Positions 51,689 to 59,610 of a stretch of 64,000 nucleotides of DNA are shown here, piece after piece. The position numbers and the translations under genes are program-made. The notes under the pieces are model-generated. The model searched no databases. It was not told where the DNA came from and saw only the letters and a program-made list of their open reading frames with translations. Every line of letters starts with the position of its first letter. Position 1 is the stretch's first letter. This stretch comes from Pseudomonas putida (GTDB lineage: Bacteria; Pseudomonadota; Gammaproteobacteria; Pseudomonadales; Pseudomonadaceae): the NCBI RefSeq assembly GCF_022627325.1, contig NZ_JAETZZ010000002.1, forward strand, positions 356,565-420,564, read 5' to 3'.

Positions 51689-52525
51689 ATGGCAAATTTT
51701 CATCTGGCTTACATGCCGTTGGTCACCTATCCGGATGTGCTCCCCGATGACGCTGTGGCAGCCGGTGTACACCTGGCCGTCGCGCTGGGGTATGACCTGC
51801 ATGTCATGACCTTTGCGGTAAGGATCCCCTACCTTTCGCCGTCCATTGGCAGCACCCTGCTGAATATCCCCGACATGATTCAAACCACCGAAAGCAACAG
51901 TCGCATGCAGTGCAAAGCGCTGCAGGCCATGGTGGGCGGCCTGGAACACGGCCAGAGCAGTGTGGAGTTCTCCACCAGAGAGGTAGTGCCCGGCCTGACG
52001 GGTACCGCAGCGGCAGAGGCGTCAAGGTATTTCGACCTGACCTTCCTGCCGTGGGCAGTCGACAAGCCCGTCATCCAAGAGCTGGCAGAGTCGGTGATTT
52101 TTGGCGCTGGCAGGCCATGCGTCCTCGTTCCCCCTTTGCCCAGCAAGCCCATCAGGCACATGGCGTTGGCCTGGGACGGCAGCCGCGTCGCGGCGCGAGC
52201 ACTCGCTGACGCGTCACACCTGATGGCTGCCGACATGCTCATCACGGTCCTGACCGTGCAGGGCGAAAAGCCACTCGAGCACGCCGACATCGCGCAGGAC
52301 ATGGCCCATGCCTTACAGCACCGAGGCCTGAACGCTCGGCCGCTGAGCGTGAAGCTGGCCGGGCGACCGATCGCTGAGTGCCTGCAGCAAGAAGCCCTCA
52401 CCGTCGGCGCCGATCTGTTGGTCATGGGCGGGTTCGGTCATTCGCGCTTGAAAGCATTCGTTCTGGGCGGCGCTACCCGGGGGGTTCTGCAAGCCCTTCG
52501 AATGCCCATACTGCTGTCGCACTGA
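51689..52525 (+). CDS. Universal stress protein
   Basis: Encodes 278 residues with a degenerate first and intact second Usp domain. The second starts R-H-M-A-L-A-W-D-G-S-R and ends with the ATP loop G-G-F-G-H-S-R-L-K-A-F-V-L-G-G-A-T-R-G, a good G-x2-G-x9-G form. It is third in the Usp group and lies downstream of the FNR-type regulator in the same direction (66-base gap). I used the ATG at 51689 after GAAGG. Confidence 0.86.
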   Translation: MANFHLAYMPLVTYPDVLPDDAVAAGVHLAVALGYDLHVMTFAVRIPYLSPSIGSTLLNIPDMIQTTESNSRMQCKALQAMVGGLEHGQSSVEFSTREVVPGLTGTAAAEASRYFDLTFLPWAVDKPVIQELAESVIFGAGRPCVLVPPLPSKPIRHMALAWDGSRVAARALADASHLMAADMLITVLTVQGEKPLEHADIAQDMAHALQHRGLNARPLSVKLAGRPIAECLQQEALTVGADLLVMGGFGHSRLKAFVLGGATRGVLQALRMPILLSH

Positions 52526-52612
52526 ACCCCGGCGATCAGTGCCTTCGTCACAACATGCGATACAGGGAAAATCGTGTAGCCCAGAAAGTGATGCTTTGCC
52601 TGGGCTGACAGA

Positions 52613-53506
52613 TCATTGCAGCCAAGGCGGCGGCGGTTCTTCGCCCTTGACCGGCCCATGCTCGGCTTCGGTCCGTGCAGCTCGGCGGCGGGCATCGTCC
52701 AAGCGGGCAGCGTCGATTTCGCGCATCACGCCCCCCACGTCCGCGACATGCTCATCGTCCTCGAATTCGCCCGTCAACGGGCTGTCCGCACGCAGTTCAC
52801 CGGCCTCGTACAGCGCCCACATTTCCTGGGCAAAGCGGGTGTCTTTCAATTCCGGGGCAAAGCGCCCGAAATAGTGAGCCATGTTCGCCACGTCACGCTG
52901 CAGCATGCTGAATGCATGGTTGTTGCCGGCTGCATCCACCGCCTGTGGCAGGTCGATGATCACCGGGCCGTCCGGGCCCAGCAGCACATTGAATTCGGAG
53001 AGGTCGCCATGCACTAGGCCGGCACACAGCATCAGCACGATCTGGCGGATGACGAAGGTGTGGTACTCACGCGCCTCATCAGCCTCCAGGTGCACGTCGT
53101 TCAGGCGCGGGGCCGCATCGCCATCGGCGTCGGTCACCAGCTCCATCAGCAGTACGCCATCCTGGAAATCATAGGGTTTGGGCACCCGCACTCCGGCATT
53201 GGCCAGGCGGAACAACGCCGCCACTTCAGCGTTCTGCCAGGCGTCCTCGGCTTCCTTGCGGCCGTACTTGCTGCCCTTGGCCATCGCCCGGGCCTGGCGG
53301 CTGTTGCGTACCTTGCGGCCTTCCTGGTATTCGGCGGCCTGGCGGAAACTGCGCTTGTTGGCCTCTTTGTAGACCTTGGCGCACCGTACCTGGGCGCCGC
53401 AACGCACCACGTAGACGGCTGCTTCCTTGCCGCTCATCAAGGGTCGCAGTACTTCGTCGACCAGTCCGTCTTCAATCAGCGGTTCGATTCGTTTTGGCGT
53501 CTTCAT
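52613..53506 (-). CDS. RIO1-like serine protein kinase (PA4780 family)
   Basis: Encodes 297 residues. It starts M-K-T-P-K-R-I-E-P-L, then S-G-K-E-A-A-V-Y-V-V as the nucleotide loop, a Lys in C-A-K-V-Y-K-E, and the catalytic H-G-D-L-S-E-F-N (about residue 200) with V-I-I-D-L-P-Q-A-V-D as the metal-binding site. This is the bacterial RIO family, named after PA4780 in P. aeruginosa. Substrates are unknown. The start at 53506 removes a 17-residue unconserved leader. A charged acidic C-terminus (FEDDEHVADV) is present. Confidence 0.85.
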   Translation of the reverse strand: MKTPKRIEPLIEDGLVDEVLRPLMSGKEAAVYVVRCGAQVRCAKVYKEANKRSFRQAAEYQEGRKVRNSRQARAMAKGSKYGRKEAEDAWQNAEVAALFRLANAGVRVPKPYDFQDGVLLMELVTDADGDAAPRLNDVHLEADEAREYHTFVIRQIVLMLCAGLVHGDLSEFNVLLGPDGPVIIDLPQAVDAAGNNHAFSMLQRDVANMAHYFGRFAPELKDTRFAQEMWALYEAGELRADSPLTGEFEDDEHVADVGGVMREIDAARLDDARRRAARTEAEHGPVKGEEPPPPWLQ

Positions 53507-53643
53507 CAGGCTTGTGTTCGGGGTCCTGTCTGGCCTTATGGCTTGGTTGGCGAACATCCTCTCACAGGCTGATGCGTCTTGCTCGTTTGTCTGCTCAGGC
53601 GGCGGCCCAGCGCTGCGTTATCCAGTACCGAGCCACATGTGTA

Positions 53644-53694
53644 ACCGGGGCCGCTTCGCGGCCCATCGCCGGCAAGCGCGGCTCCCACAGGTAT
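53644..53694 (-). repeat. REP/BIME element, long arm form
   Basis: Reverse strand reads CTGTGGGAGCCGCGCTTGC then CGGCGATGGGCCGCGAAGCG and GCCCCGGTT. With its flanks it is nearly identical to the copy at 58094-58144. Confidence 0.8.
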
Positions 53695-53777
53695 ACGACA
53701 TGCTTGAAGGCTGGTGGCATTCCTGGACTGCCCACAAGGATCGGATGGGGTCCAAGGTCTTGGATGCGGTCCATTTT

Positions 53778-53809
53778 GTAGGAGCCGGCTTGCCGGCGAT
53801 GAGGCCGGT
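53778..53809 (+). repeat. REP element, short arm form
   Basis: GTAGGAGCCGGCTTGCCGGC then GATGAGGCCGG. Inverted relative to the copy at 53644, so the two make a BIME-like unit. It matches the copy at 58029. Confidence 0.8.
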
Positions 53810-54120
53810 ACTGACTCATCAGGGCGTGAGGCGGACGCTCGTGGTAAATGGCTAGCGGCCAATGGAGGCCTTCAATTGAAGATGGTTTGCGAGCAGGTAA
53901 GCATCTTGGCCTTTGCAGCAATCGTGCTTCTTGGCATATGGCCTGAGCGGCATATCGACAGGAATCATGGACGTCCTTGTAATTCCTAATGCAGACCACG
54001 CAAAATCAACCAGCTCGCACTGATGCACCACGTCCGGCCCTGGAAGTCAGATGTGTGCTGCCAGGGCGCCCTGATTGAGCCTCATCGCCACGGACGACCA
54101 CTAAATCTACAAGGGAATGT

Positions 54121-54411
54121 ATGCCGGCAAAAATTCTGTTGCTTTTAACCGTGTTATCGCTAGGCGGCTGCTTCAGCACGATTGGCCACATGAGTGGAGA
54201 ACGTTGCGTATATCACGGTACCCGCGCATCCTGGGCCTGGGCAAATCACCCAAACACGTTGAGCAGTTGGCCATTTCTAATCGATACGCCGTTTTCATTT
54301 GCGTTGGACACCCTGTTGCTGCCCTATGACCTGACGGCCTTTTTACCCGACAGCCTGGGTGGCGACCGAAGCGAATGCGTGATCAAGGGCGGGTTGAACG
54401 TCATCATGTAA
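54121..54411 (+). CDS. YceK/YidQ family lipoprotein
   Basis: Encodes 96 residues. The signal ends in L-S-L-G-G-C (lipobox LxGC), so it should be a lipoprotein. The rest has F-L-I-D-T-P-F-S-F-A-L-D-T-L-L-L-P-Y-D, the hallmark of the DUF1375 YceK/YidQ family. It probably sits in the outer membrane. Function unknown. ATG at 54121 after AAGGGA; an overlapping ATG at 54117 is in another frame. Confidence 0.85.
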   Translation: MPAKILLLLTVLSLGGCFSTIGHMSGERCVYHGTRASWAWANHPNTLSSWPFLIDTPFSFALDTLLLPYDLTAFLPDSLGGDRSECVIKGGLNVIM

Positions 54412-54496
54412 TCCGCCCCTTTACCCACGAACACGGGTAAAGCCCGTGCCGTCGTCCGAGTTACCTGCTTCGCCGTGAACCAACACAGGAGTGACG

Positions 54497-54571
54497 ATGA
54501 AAGAACACAAGTACGCTGTAACCATCAATTGGATAGGCAACACAGGTGAGGGTACTGCCAGCTATTGGTAG
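54497..54571 (+). pseudogene. OsmC family gene stub
   Basis: An AGGAG followed by ATG opens a 24-residue frame M-K-E-H-K-Y-A-V-T-I-N-W-I-G-N-T-G-E-G-T that matches, from memory, the N-terminus of Pseudomonas OsmC-family proteins of about 140 residues (where it goes on to T-A-S-Y-R-G-Y-S-R). Here it stops after A-S-Y-W. The thiol-peroxidase core is absent downstream. So a deletion or insertion near 54565 has removed the rest. Confidence 0.65.
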
Positions 54572-54575
54572 CCAA

Positions 54576-54893
54576 TCAGATAAAGAGCTTGCAATGCGCT
54601 TGCATGACGATGCTCACCACGAGTGTTTCATTGCCAACTCGGTCAACTTCCCAATCAAATGCAGGCCTGTTATCAACTATCGAAGCTAACGAAAGTCTGG
54701 GGCTACGGGGATGGTACAAATCTCTGCGTAGCCCCTCTGGAATCCACCATGAGTCACCTGCGATGACATCGTCGATAACAGCGACTCTTGCGACTTGGCT
54801 TTCCTTTAGAAAATGCCAACCTTGAAAAGCATTGATGGAAGGTAGGCGGTGGCAGCTTTTGATCAAATGATCATATCGCTGCGACCTACTCAC
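54576..54893 (-). CDS. Possible small protein in a disrupted region
   Basis: A GTG opens a 105-residue frame with a protein-like composition, for example W-W-I-P-E-G-L-R-R-D-L-Y and A-F-D-W-E-V-D-R-V. Its start is only one base after GAGG, too close for a normal ribosome binding site. It lies directly next to the truncated osmC, so it belongs to inserted DNA. No family recognised. Confidence 0.35.
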   Translation of the reverse strand: MSRSQRYDHLIKSCHRLPSINAFQGWHFLKESQVARVAVIDDVIAGDSWWIPEGLRRDLYHPRSPRLSLASIVDNRPAFDWEVDRVGNETLVVSIVMQAHCKLFI

Positions 54894-54990
54894 ACCTCTT
54901 CGCGAGACGGTGCCTTATAGAAGCTGGGAGCGAATCGCCGAGCTTCTGCCGAATCAGTGGAACCCGCTCAGAAATCGTCCCTCCCGATGG

Positions 54991-55575
54991 CTATCGACGC
55001 GCCGTGCAGTGCATTTCCGGAGCCTGATAGCCCCATACTACGGTGGCCTCGCCATGGTGCTCCCATAAACTCTCATTTTGCCCCTTGTAGCGCGCGCCGC
55101 TGGCGCTCTGTTCTATGTACATCAGCGAACTGCGGTCACCGAACTCGACGATAGCCGTGGGCGGCTCGGTGCGGAAGAAGCTGGCAACCACTTCCTTGGC
55201 CGGGTTGCCGTCACACTGGTAGGACACCGGACCGGTGGCCTCGACCAGCCGATAGCGGGCCTGCAGTTCGGCGATGCGCAGGCGGTAGCTGTCGGCGATG
55301 CAAGTGGGCTGGTCCGCGCTTTTCCAGCAATCGTTGCGACCCTTGATCCAGCCCCGTTGCTCGGCCTGGAGCACCGGCGGATGTTCATTGCCGGCCTTGT
55401 GCTGTGCGGCTGTGTAGACCTCGGCCATTTGCCGGTCCAGTGCCGAGAGCGACTCGCTCTGGCAGATCTGTTGTTCGATGCTGCCGGCCTCGACCTGAGT
55501 GCAGTTGAAGGCAGGTCCCGCAGCCTGGGTGTGCGACAGAGGCAAGGTGAGCAGCAGGGGAAGCCAGTGCTTCAT
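54991..55575 (-). CDS. LprI/MliC-type secreted protein, possible lysozyme inhibitor
   Basis: Encodes 194 residues. A signal peptide (KHWLPLLLTLPLSHTQAAG) is followed by a domain with C-T-Q-V-E-A-G-S-I-E-Q-Q-I-C and L-D-R-Q-M-A-E-V-Y, the DUF1311/LprI pattern. The C-terminal part (VSYQCDGNPAKEVVASFFR, then VWGYQAPEMHC) is MliC-like, a fold of lysozyme inhibitors. It likely acts in the periplasm. The start at 55575 (M-K-H-W) fits the signal peptide; an upstream ATG four codons earlier is possible. Confidence 0.78.
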   Translation of the reverse strand: MKHWLPLLLTLPLSHTQAAGPAFNCTQVEAGSIEQQICQSESLSALDRQMAEVYTAAQHKAGNEHPPVLQAEQRGWIKGRNDCWKSADQPTCIADSYRLRIAELQARYRLVEATGPVSYQCDGNPAKEVVASFFRTEPPTAIVEFGDRSSLMYIEQSASGARYKGQNESLWEHHGEATVVWGYQAPEMHCTARR

Positions 55576-56103
55576 GGGAGCCACCATTAGCGATTTAGAA
55601 TACTGGGCTCAGTCTAGCGCTGTGCTCAATTGCGTGGAGGATGCCCCAGTTTTTTTCGGCGGCTAATGACTGCTAATGGCCATAGCTCCCTCCATGAAGG
55701 GCAGCTATGGGCCGTTGGCAGTCATCCACCGCCACCCGCGATAGCACGCTGCACATTCGACAGTGGTTGGGCGTCGCTGATGTCGCTGCCTGACCGTTCG
55801 AACGAGGAAACCGACGATGTGCCATTGGTCGCAACGCCGAAGCGCTCGGGCTATTCAATAGAATCCGAAGAATAGTCGGCATCCAATTGTCACTACAGTC
55901 ATTAGTGCAGTATCCATTTGCATGGAAACAGCCGCTGCTTAATCAGTGGAAGATAAATGGCTTTTAGCCATATTTCACTAATCGCCAATGATTCTAAATC
56001 GGCGATAGCCATTTTTTCAAGCGTGACTAAGCTCGTAAGCGCGCAACGGATATTAGGGATGTACGCGCGCTTACCATGACGGATCTATTAAAGGAGTATG
56101 AAA
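55576..56103. other. Intergenic region with a hairpin and a strong upstream signal for the next gene
   Basis: About 530 bases. A 60-base imperfect inverted repeat is at 55666-55725. From about 55880 the sequence is AT-rich (for example TAATCAGTGGAAGATAAATG) and ends in AAAGGAG before the next gene, so it probably holds its promoter. No clear gene. Confidence 0.45.
55666..55725. repeat. 60-base imperfect inverted repeat
   Basis: The left arm ATGACTGCTAATGGCCATAG and the right arm, read in reverse complement as ATGACTGCCAACGGCCCATAG, agree at nearly all positions over about 22 bases. The loop is about 16 bases. It could be an RNA hairpin or a dispersed repeat. Confidence 0.55.
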
Positions 56104-56835
56104 ATGGAAAGCTTCGCTATCGCCGCATCACAAATCAACTGGAATGGTGGCCAACGGATTACGTTGGGCCCCGGTGATACCGCCACCTGCACGACGTTAC
56201 GTCCGGGCCAGATATACGGGATTTTCCTGTATAACTCGGCGGGGGGTGACAATAATGCCACCGTCAGTGTGGTATGGAGCAATAGCCAGCCTCCGGCACG
56301 GATTACCGTGCCAGGTACCACGGCTAATGCAGGTTTGGCCTCATTGGGCTTCGTTTCGGGCACCGACACCCAGACCATTTCGGTCTCCTTACCAAGCAAT
56401 AGTGGCATAGCCCAGGTCGAACTGTGGTTGGGCAGTACCAGCATGCCGACCAACACCAGCGGGATTAACAATAGCCCCTTGCAGGCCAATGGCGAGCAAT
56501 ACCCTTTCAACAAATACAGTCGCTATTATGCGGTGCCGCCATCAAAATGGATGAATCTGACCATCGCCAGCAAGATCACCCAGTTTATCTCGTGCCAGTT
56601 CCGCGAAGCCGCTGCGACGGTGTTTGTTGTGAATGAAACGTCCAACGGCTTACTGGCTGGGCAAGTTACCAATATTGGGCCTACCGCTTCGGAGCCCGGA
56701 GCGGTTAGCATTGTGGCGACACAGATTCAAAGTGTCAGCACTAACTTGCAAGGTGACGGTACGCAGTGGGTCTGGATGGACGCTGATAGCCCACAAGACT
56801 CTACCAGCGCCAGTATTTCCCTGCAGTCGCTGTAA
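56104..56835 (+). CDS. Hypothetical beta-rich protein with own promoter and terminator
   Basis: Encodes 243 residues. The ATG at 56104 has AAGGAG seven bases upstream; an ATG at 56098 is too near it. The product is acidic, rich in Asn, Ser, Thr and Gly, and has many short beta strands (TISVSLPSNSGIAQVELWLG, ATVSVVWSNSQPPARITVPG). No signal peptide or membrane segment. It looks like two jelly-roll-like domains, such as lectins or secreted toxins have, but I recognise no family. The base composition is lower in GC than around it, so it may be acquired. Confidence 0.65.
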   Translation: MESFAIAASQINWNGGQRITLGPGDTATCTTLRPGQIYGIFLYNSAGGDNNATVSVVWSNSQPPARITVPGTTANAGLASLGFVSGTDTQTISVSLPSNSGIAQVELWLGSTSMPTNTSGINNSPLQANGEQYPFNKYSRYYAVPPSKWMNLTIASKITQFISCQFREAAATVFVVNETSNGLLAGQVTNIGPTASEPGAVSIVATQIQSVSTNLQGDGTQWVWMDADSPQDSTSASISLQSL

Positions 56836-56854
56836 AAGCGCAGCCCGCTGAAAT

Positions 56855-56884
56855 AAAAGAGTCACGCCCAGCGTGGCTCTTTTG
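56855..56884 (+). terminator. Rho-independent terminator
   Basis: AAAAGAGTCACGC-CCA-GCGTGGCTCTTTT is a hairpin with one G-T pair and is followed by GTTG. It begins 20 bases after the stop codon of the 243-residue protein gene. Confidence 0.8.
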
Positions 56885-57300
56885 TTGTGCGTCAGTGGCC
56901 TCATAGTGCCTTGTCAACACTAAGCTCCAGCCGGTTATTTGCACCTTCACCGAAAGTACTGCACGAATTTTTTATGGCGTGCGGCTCTCGACTTTATTCT
57001 GGTCACGCTGTGAAGGTGAATATGCCGGCTGGATATCCATAGCGCTAGGAACGCTTGATACCTCCCCACGTGCCGACGCATCAAAGACATGCGCACGTCG
57101 ACTCCGCTTCGCCCTGGTAGACACAGGCCAGCATTCGGTCTCGGCTCGGCTGACCGATATAGGTCGATACTCGCTATCAACAGCAGTTGCCGATTTGCAA
57201 CGAACGCCCAGAACATAAGTGTGCTTGCGGTTGACCTCCTCGCCCATTGCCGTAAAATCCCGCGCCCGAAATTCAGCAGGCATGGCGAGAGGGAGCTTCA
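56885..57300. other. Intergenic region before the P-loop kinase gene
   Basis: About 415 bases. A long open frame on the reverse strand (56972-57301) has no ribosome binding site and no family resemblance, so I do not call it. The promoter for the next gene is probably at 57225-57290 in AT-poor DNA. GAGAGGGAGC lies before the ATG at 57301. Confidence 0.35.
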
Positions 57301-57843
57301 ATGCAACGGGTGATGATCATTGGTCAGCCAGGGTCTGGGAAAAGTACCCTGGCGCGCAAGCTCGGTGAACGTACAGGCTTGCCGGTCGTGCATATCGACA
57401 CGATTCATTGGCAGCCAGGGTGGGTCGAGCGGAGCCGGGACGAGAAGACGCGTCTTTGTCATGAGGTCGAGGCCCGTGAGCGCTGGATCTTCGAAGGCGG
57501 GCATTCGGCCACATGGAACAACCGGTTGGCCCGGGCTGACATGTTGATTTGGATTGATCGCTCGGCACCGCTTCGATTCTGGCGCGTGTTCCTCAGAGCG
57601 ATGTGGAACCGCGGTCGCACCCGACCCGACTTGCCGGACAACTGTCCGGATTTGCTGGCCAACCTGCCGGAGTTTTTCAGGTTCATGTGGCGGACGAAAA
57701 CCTCGTCGCGGGAGGCGATGAAGCGATTGGTGCTAACAGCCCCGTCGAGCTGTCGCGTGGTCTGCCTGCGGAGTAATCGAGATACCGATGTTTTTCTCGC
57801 GAGTGTGGGCACACAGCCTGGTCAGGTTACCCCAGGTCATTAG
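57301..57843 (+). CDS. P-loop kinase, adenylate-kinase / FlaR-like
   Basis: Encodes 180 residues. Walker A is G-Q-P-G-S-G-K-S-T at residues 8-16. D-T-I-H-W-Q-P-G-W near residue 35 and the F-E-G-G-H segment near residue 65 are typical of FlaR-like P-loop proteins called DNA topology modulation proteins. It should bind ATP and phosphorylate a small ligand, not known. The C-terminus (VVCLRSNRDTDVFLASV) fits the family. Confidence 0.78.
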   Translation: MQRVMIIGQPGSGKSTLARKLGERTGLPVVHIDTIHWQPGWVERSRDEKTRLCHEVEARERWIFEGGHSATWNNRLARADMLIWIDRSAPLRFWRVFLRAMWNRGRTRPDLPDNCPDLLANLPEFFRFMWRTKTSSREAMKRLVLTAPSSCRVVCLRSNRDTDVFLASVGTQPGQVTPGH

Positions 57844-58028
57844 ATGCTAAATCGCGAGTGAAGCGCTGCTGCGTGACCGCCAAGAATTTTTGGTGGATCG
57901 CTAATGAAAGCGTAAGGAAGACACCGAGTAGCTATATGCTCGTGTGAAACAGCGATCAGTCTGAAGCCGTGTCCGGAATGTCTGCAATGTATCGATAGCA
58001 GCCAGCGACTCAACGCTCTGTGGTCAGT

Positions 58029-58063
58029 TCCGGCCTCATCGCCGGCAAGCCGGCTCCCACAAA
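58029..58063 (-). repeat. REP element, short arm form
   Basis: Reverse strand reads TTGTGGGAGCCGGCTTGCC then GGCGATGAGGCCGG. Same arm as at 53778 and in the opposite order to the second REP element here. Confidence 0.8.
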
Positions 58064-58093
58064 ATGTCAGCAACCTTCAGGCATGCGGTATAC

Positions 58094-58144
58094 CTTGTGG
58101 GAGCCGCGCTTGCCGGCTATGGGCAGCGAAGCGGCCCCGGTTAC
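58094..58144 (+). repeat. REP/BIME element, long arm form
   Basis: CTTGTGGGAGCCGCGCTTGC then CGGCTATGGGCAGCGAAGCG and GCCCCGGTT. The bases before it (CTTCAGGCATGCGGTATACC) also match the flank of the copy at 53644 (CTTCAAGCATGTCGTATACC), so the whole unit is duplicated. Confidence 0.8.
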
Positions 58145-58424
58145 AAATGTCTGCTTTGGGTCCAGGCTGTGTAAAAGCGTTCGTGCGATCCGGCTGTTAG
58201 AAACATGATTTCTGCAGTGAGGGCCAGCTCTGGGTCGAAAGTCGTCAGTCGCCAAGGGCTGCAATCGACCCTAGCGCCGTTCGCGGAAAGTAGTAAACGG
58301 CCGCCAGCGGACGTTCGCGTGGAAAGCTCGCATCAAAAGACATCAGATTGAAGGGTTGCGCGGTAATAAAGCATGCTCTCGTCCCACTCTCCAGACTCAC
58401 CTGTCATTCACGACTGAGTAGCCG

Positions 58425-59315
58425 ATGCTGATTTCTACCCTTATCAACGGCCGATTGAAAACTCCACCGTTGCAGGACGACCCCCTCGTGCCCTGGTGGA
58501 GTTTCACGAAAACGGTATTAGCCGCGACAGCCCTGACATTAGTCCGCGACGGCAGGCTTGACCTGGATGCTTCGCTTCCCGAGGGTGTATTCACTCTGCG
58601 CCAACTTCTGCGTCACGAGGCTGGGCTCGCGGACTATGGCGAACTTCCCGAGTACCACGCCGCCGTAGCCAATCATGAGTCTGCATGGCCCGTAGGCGAA
58701 ATGATGCAGCGCCTGGATGGGCACCGACTCCGATACAGCCCAGGAGCGGGTTGGCGTTACTCGAATGTTGGTTTCATGCTGGTAGCCCAAATCATCGAGC
58801 GTGCTGCCGACCTGTCGATTGCAGACACTGTCAGACAGCAAGTCCTGAGGCCGCTCGACCTATCGACGGTTCGTTTTGCAACTGAGCGCGCTGAACTGAA
58901 TGGGAATCACCTGGACAGGTCGTTGAGTTACGACCCCGGCTGGGTCTATCACGGACTGCTGATTGGCCCTGTTTCACAAGCTGCCCGGCTCTTGGATGGT
59001 GTGCTTGCTGGAGATGTCCTACCTGACAATCTGATTCGGGAAATGCAGGCCACACGAGTACTGGGTGGCCCAATGGCAGGTCGGCCTTGGTTGACGCCTG
59101 GTTACGCGCTCGGCCTGATGCGAGGCGCAATCGAGGGAGACCAGATATTGGCTGGGCATACCGGATCGGGGCCAGGCAGCGTTATTGCGGTTTATCGGTG
59201 TGATGTTGGTGACTGCGCCGTATGCTGTGCAGTTCACTCGGTGGGGGCGCAAGAGGCAGGTATTGAAAAGCTGGTAGTTCAAGAAATACGAGAGGCGCTA
59301 GCAGTGACACGCTGA
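58425..59315 (+). CDS. Serine hydrolase, beta-lactamase / class C family
   Basis: Encodes 296 residues without a signal peptide. The catalytic S-x-x-K is in W-W-S-F-T-K-T, the Y-x-N motif in W-R-Y-S-N-V-G-F, and the third motif H-T-G-S-G-P-G-S. This fits esterase or peptidase members of the beta-lactamase (serine hydrolase) superfamily rather than resistance enzymes. Location is probably cytoplasmic. Substrate unknown. Confidence 0.82.
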   Translation: MLISTLINGRLKTPPLQDDPLVPWWSFTKTVLAATALTLVRDGRLDLDASLPEGVFTLRQLLRHEAGLADYGELPEYHAAVANHESAWPVGEMMQRLDGHRLRYSPGAGWRYSNVGFMLVAQIIERAADLSIADTVRQQVLRPLDLSTVRFATERAELNGNHLDRSLSYDPGWVYHGLLIGPVSQAARLLDGVLAGDVLPDNLIREMQATRVLGGPMAGRPWLTPGYALGLMRGAIEGDQILAGHTGSGPGSVIAVYRCDVGDCAVCCAVHSVGAQEAGIEKLVVQEIREALAVTR

Positions 59316-59567
59316 AGTTATGCGTGCCACTCGGGGCGGCCTCTTCTCGCAACGCCTGCCTTGGGTCGAACGCAGCCAATCCCGGCCGGCAGATCTCGAT
59401 CCGAAGCGGCCACGGGCGAGTTCGAGCGCGAGAGGAACAAAAAACTAGGCTGGAAGTCGCGTTCCTGGGCGAAATCCAGATCGGCTGACGTGCCCACAAA
59501 TTTGAGCTTTCATGTAAAAGCGCACACTCTAGGTCTGGCAAAGCGTTTTTATACGCTCCGGGTCGAA

Positions 59568-59610
59568 TGCGGCCGGTCGTGACTGACCGCAATCGACCTA
59601 AAGCGACCCT
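59568..59610 (+). repeat. Dispersed repeat, copy 1
   Basis: GCGGCCGGTCGTGACTGACC then GCAATCGACCTAAAGCGACC. Roughly three quarters of the bases agree with 61376-61416. The reverse-strand stop codon of the HEAT-repeat gene at 59598 lies inside this repeat. Confidence 0.6.

Larger units (their letters stand above)
53507..54120. other. Intergenic region with REP pair
   Basis: About 610 bases. REP elements are at 53644-53694 and 53778-53809 in opposite orientations. No gene with a ribosome binding site and family is visible in the rest, and the sequence between 53820 and 54120 is ordinary. Confidence 0.5.
57844..58424. other. Intergenic region with REP pair and dispersed-repeat traces
   Basis: About 580 bases, no gene seen. 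REP elements are at 58029-58063 and 58094-58144. From 58230 there is GGTCGAAAGTCGTCAGTCG and CAATCGACCCTAGCG, weakly like the repeats at 59568 and 61376. The end is AT-poor. Confidence 0.4.

Noticed and set aside
56972..57301. A 109-codon reverse frame between two genes
   Set aside because: No ribosome binding site and no recognisable family; it overlaps the promoter area of the next gene. Left uncalled.
58230..58330. A third full copy of the dispersed repeat
   Set aside because: Only scattered short matches (GGTCGAA, CAATCGACC) are visible, so it is mentioned but not annotated as a copy.
58425..59315. Calling the serine hydrolase a beta-lactamase resistance gene
   Set aside because: No signal peptide, and the motif context fits esterase or peptidase members better.
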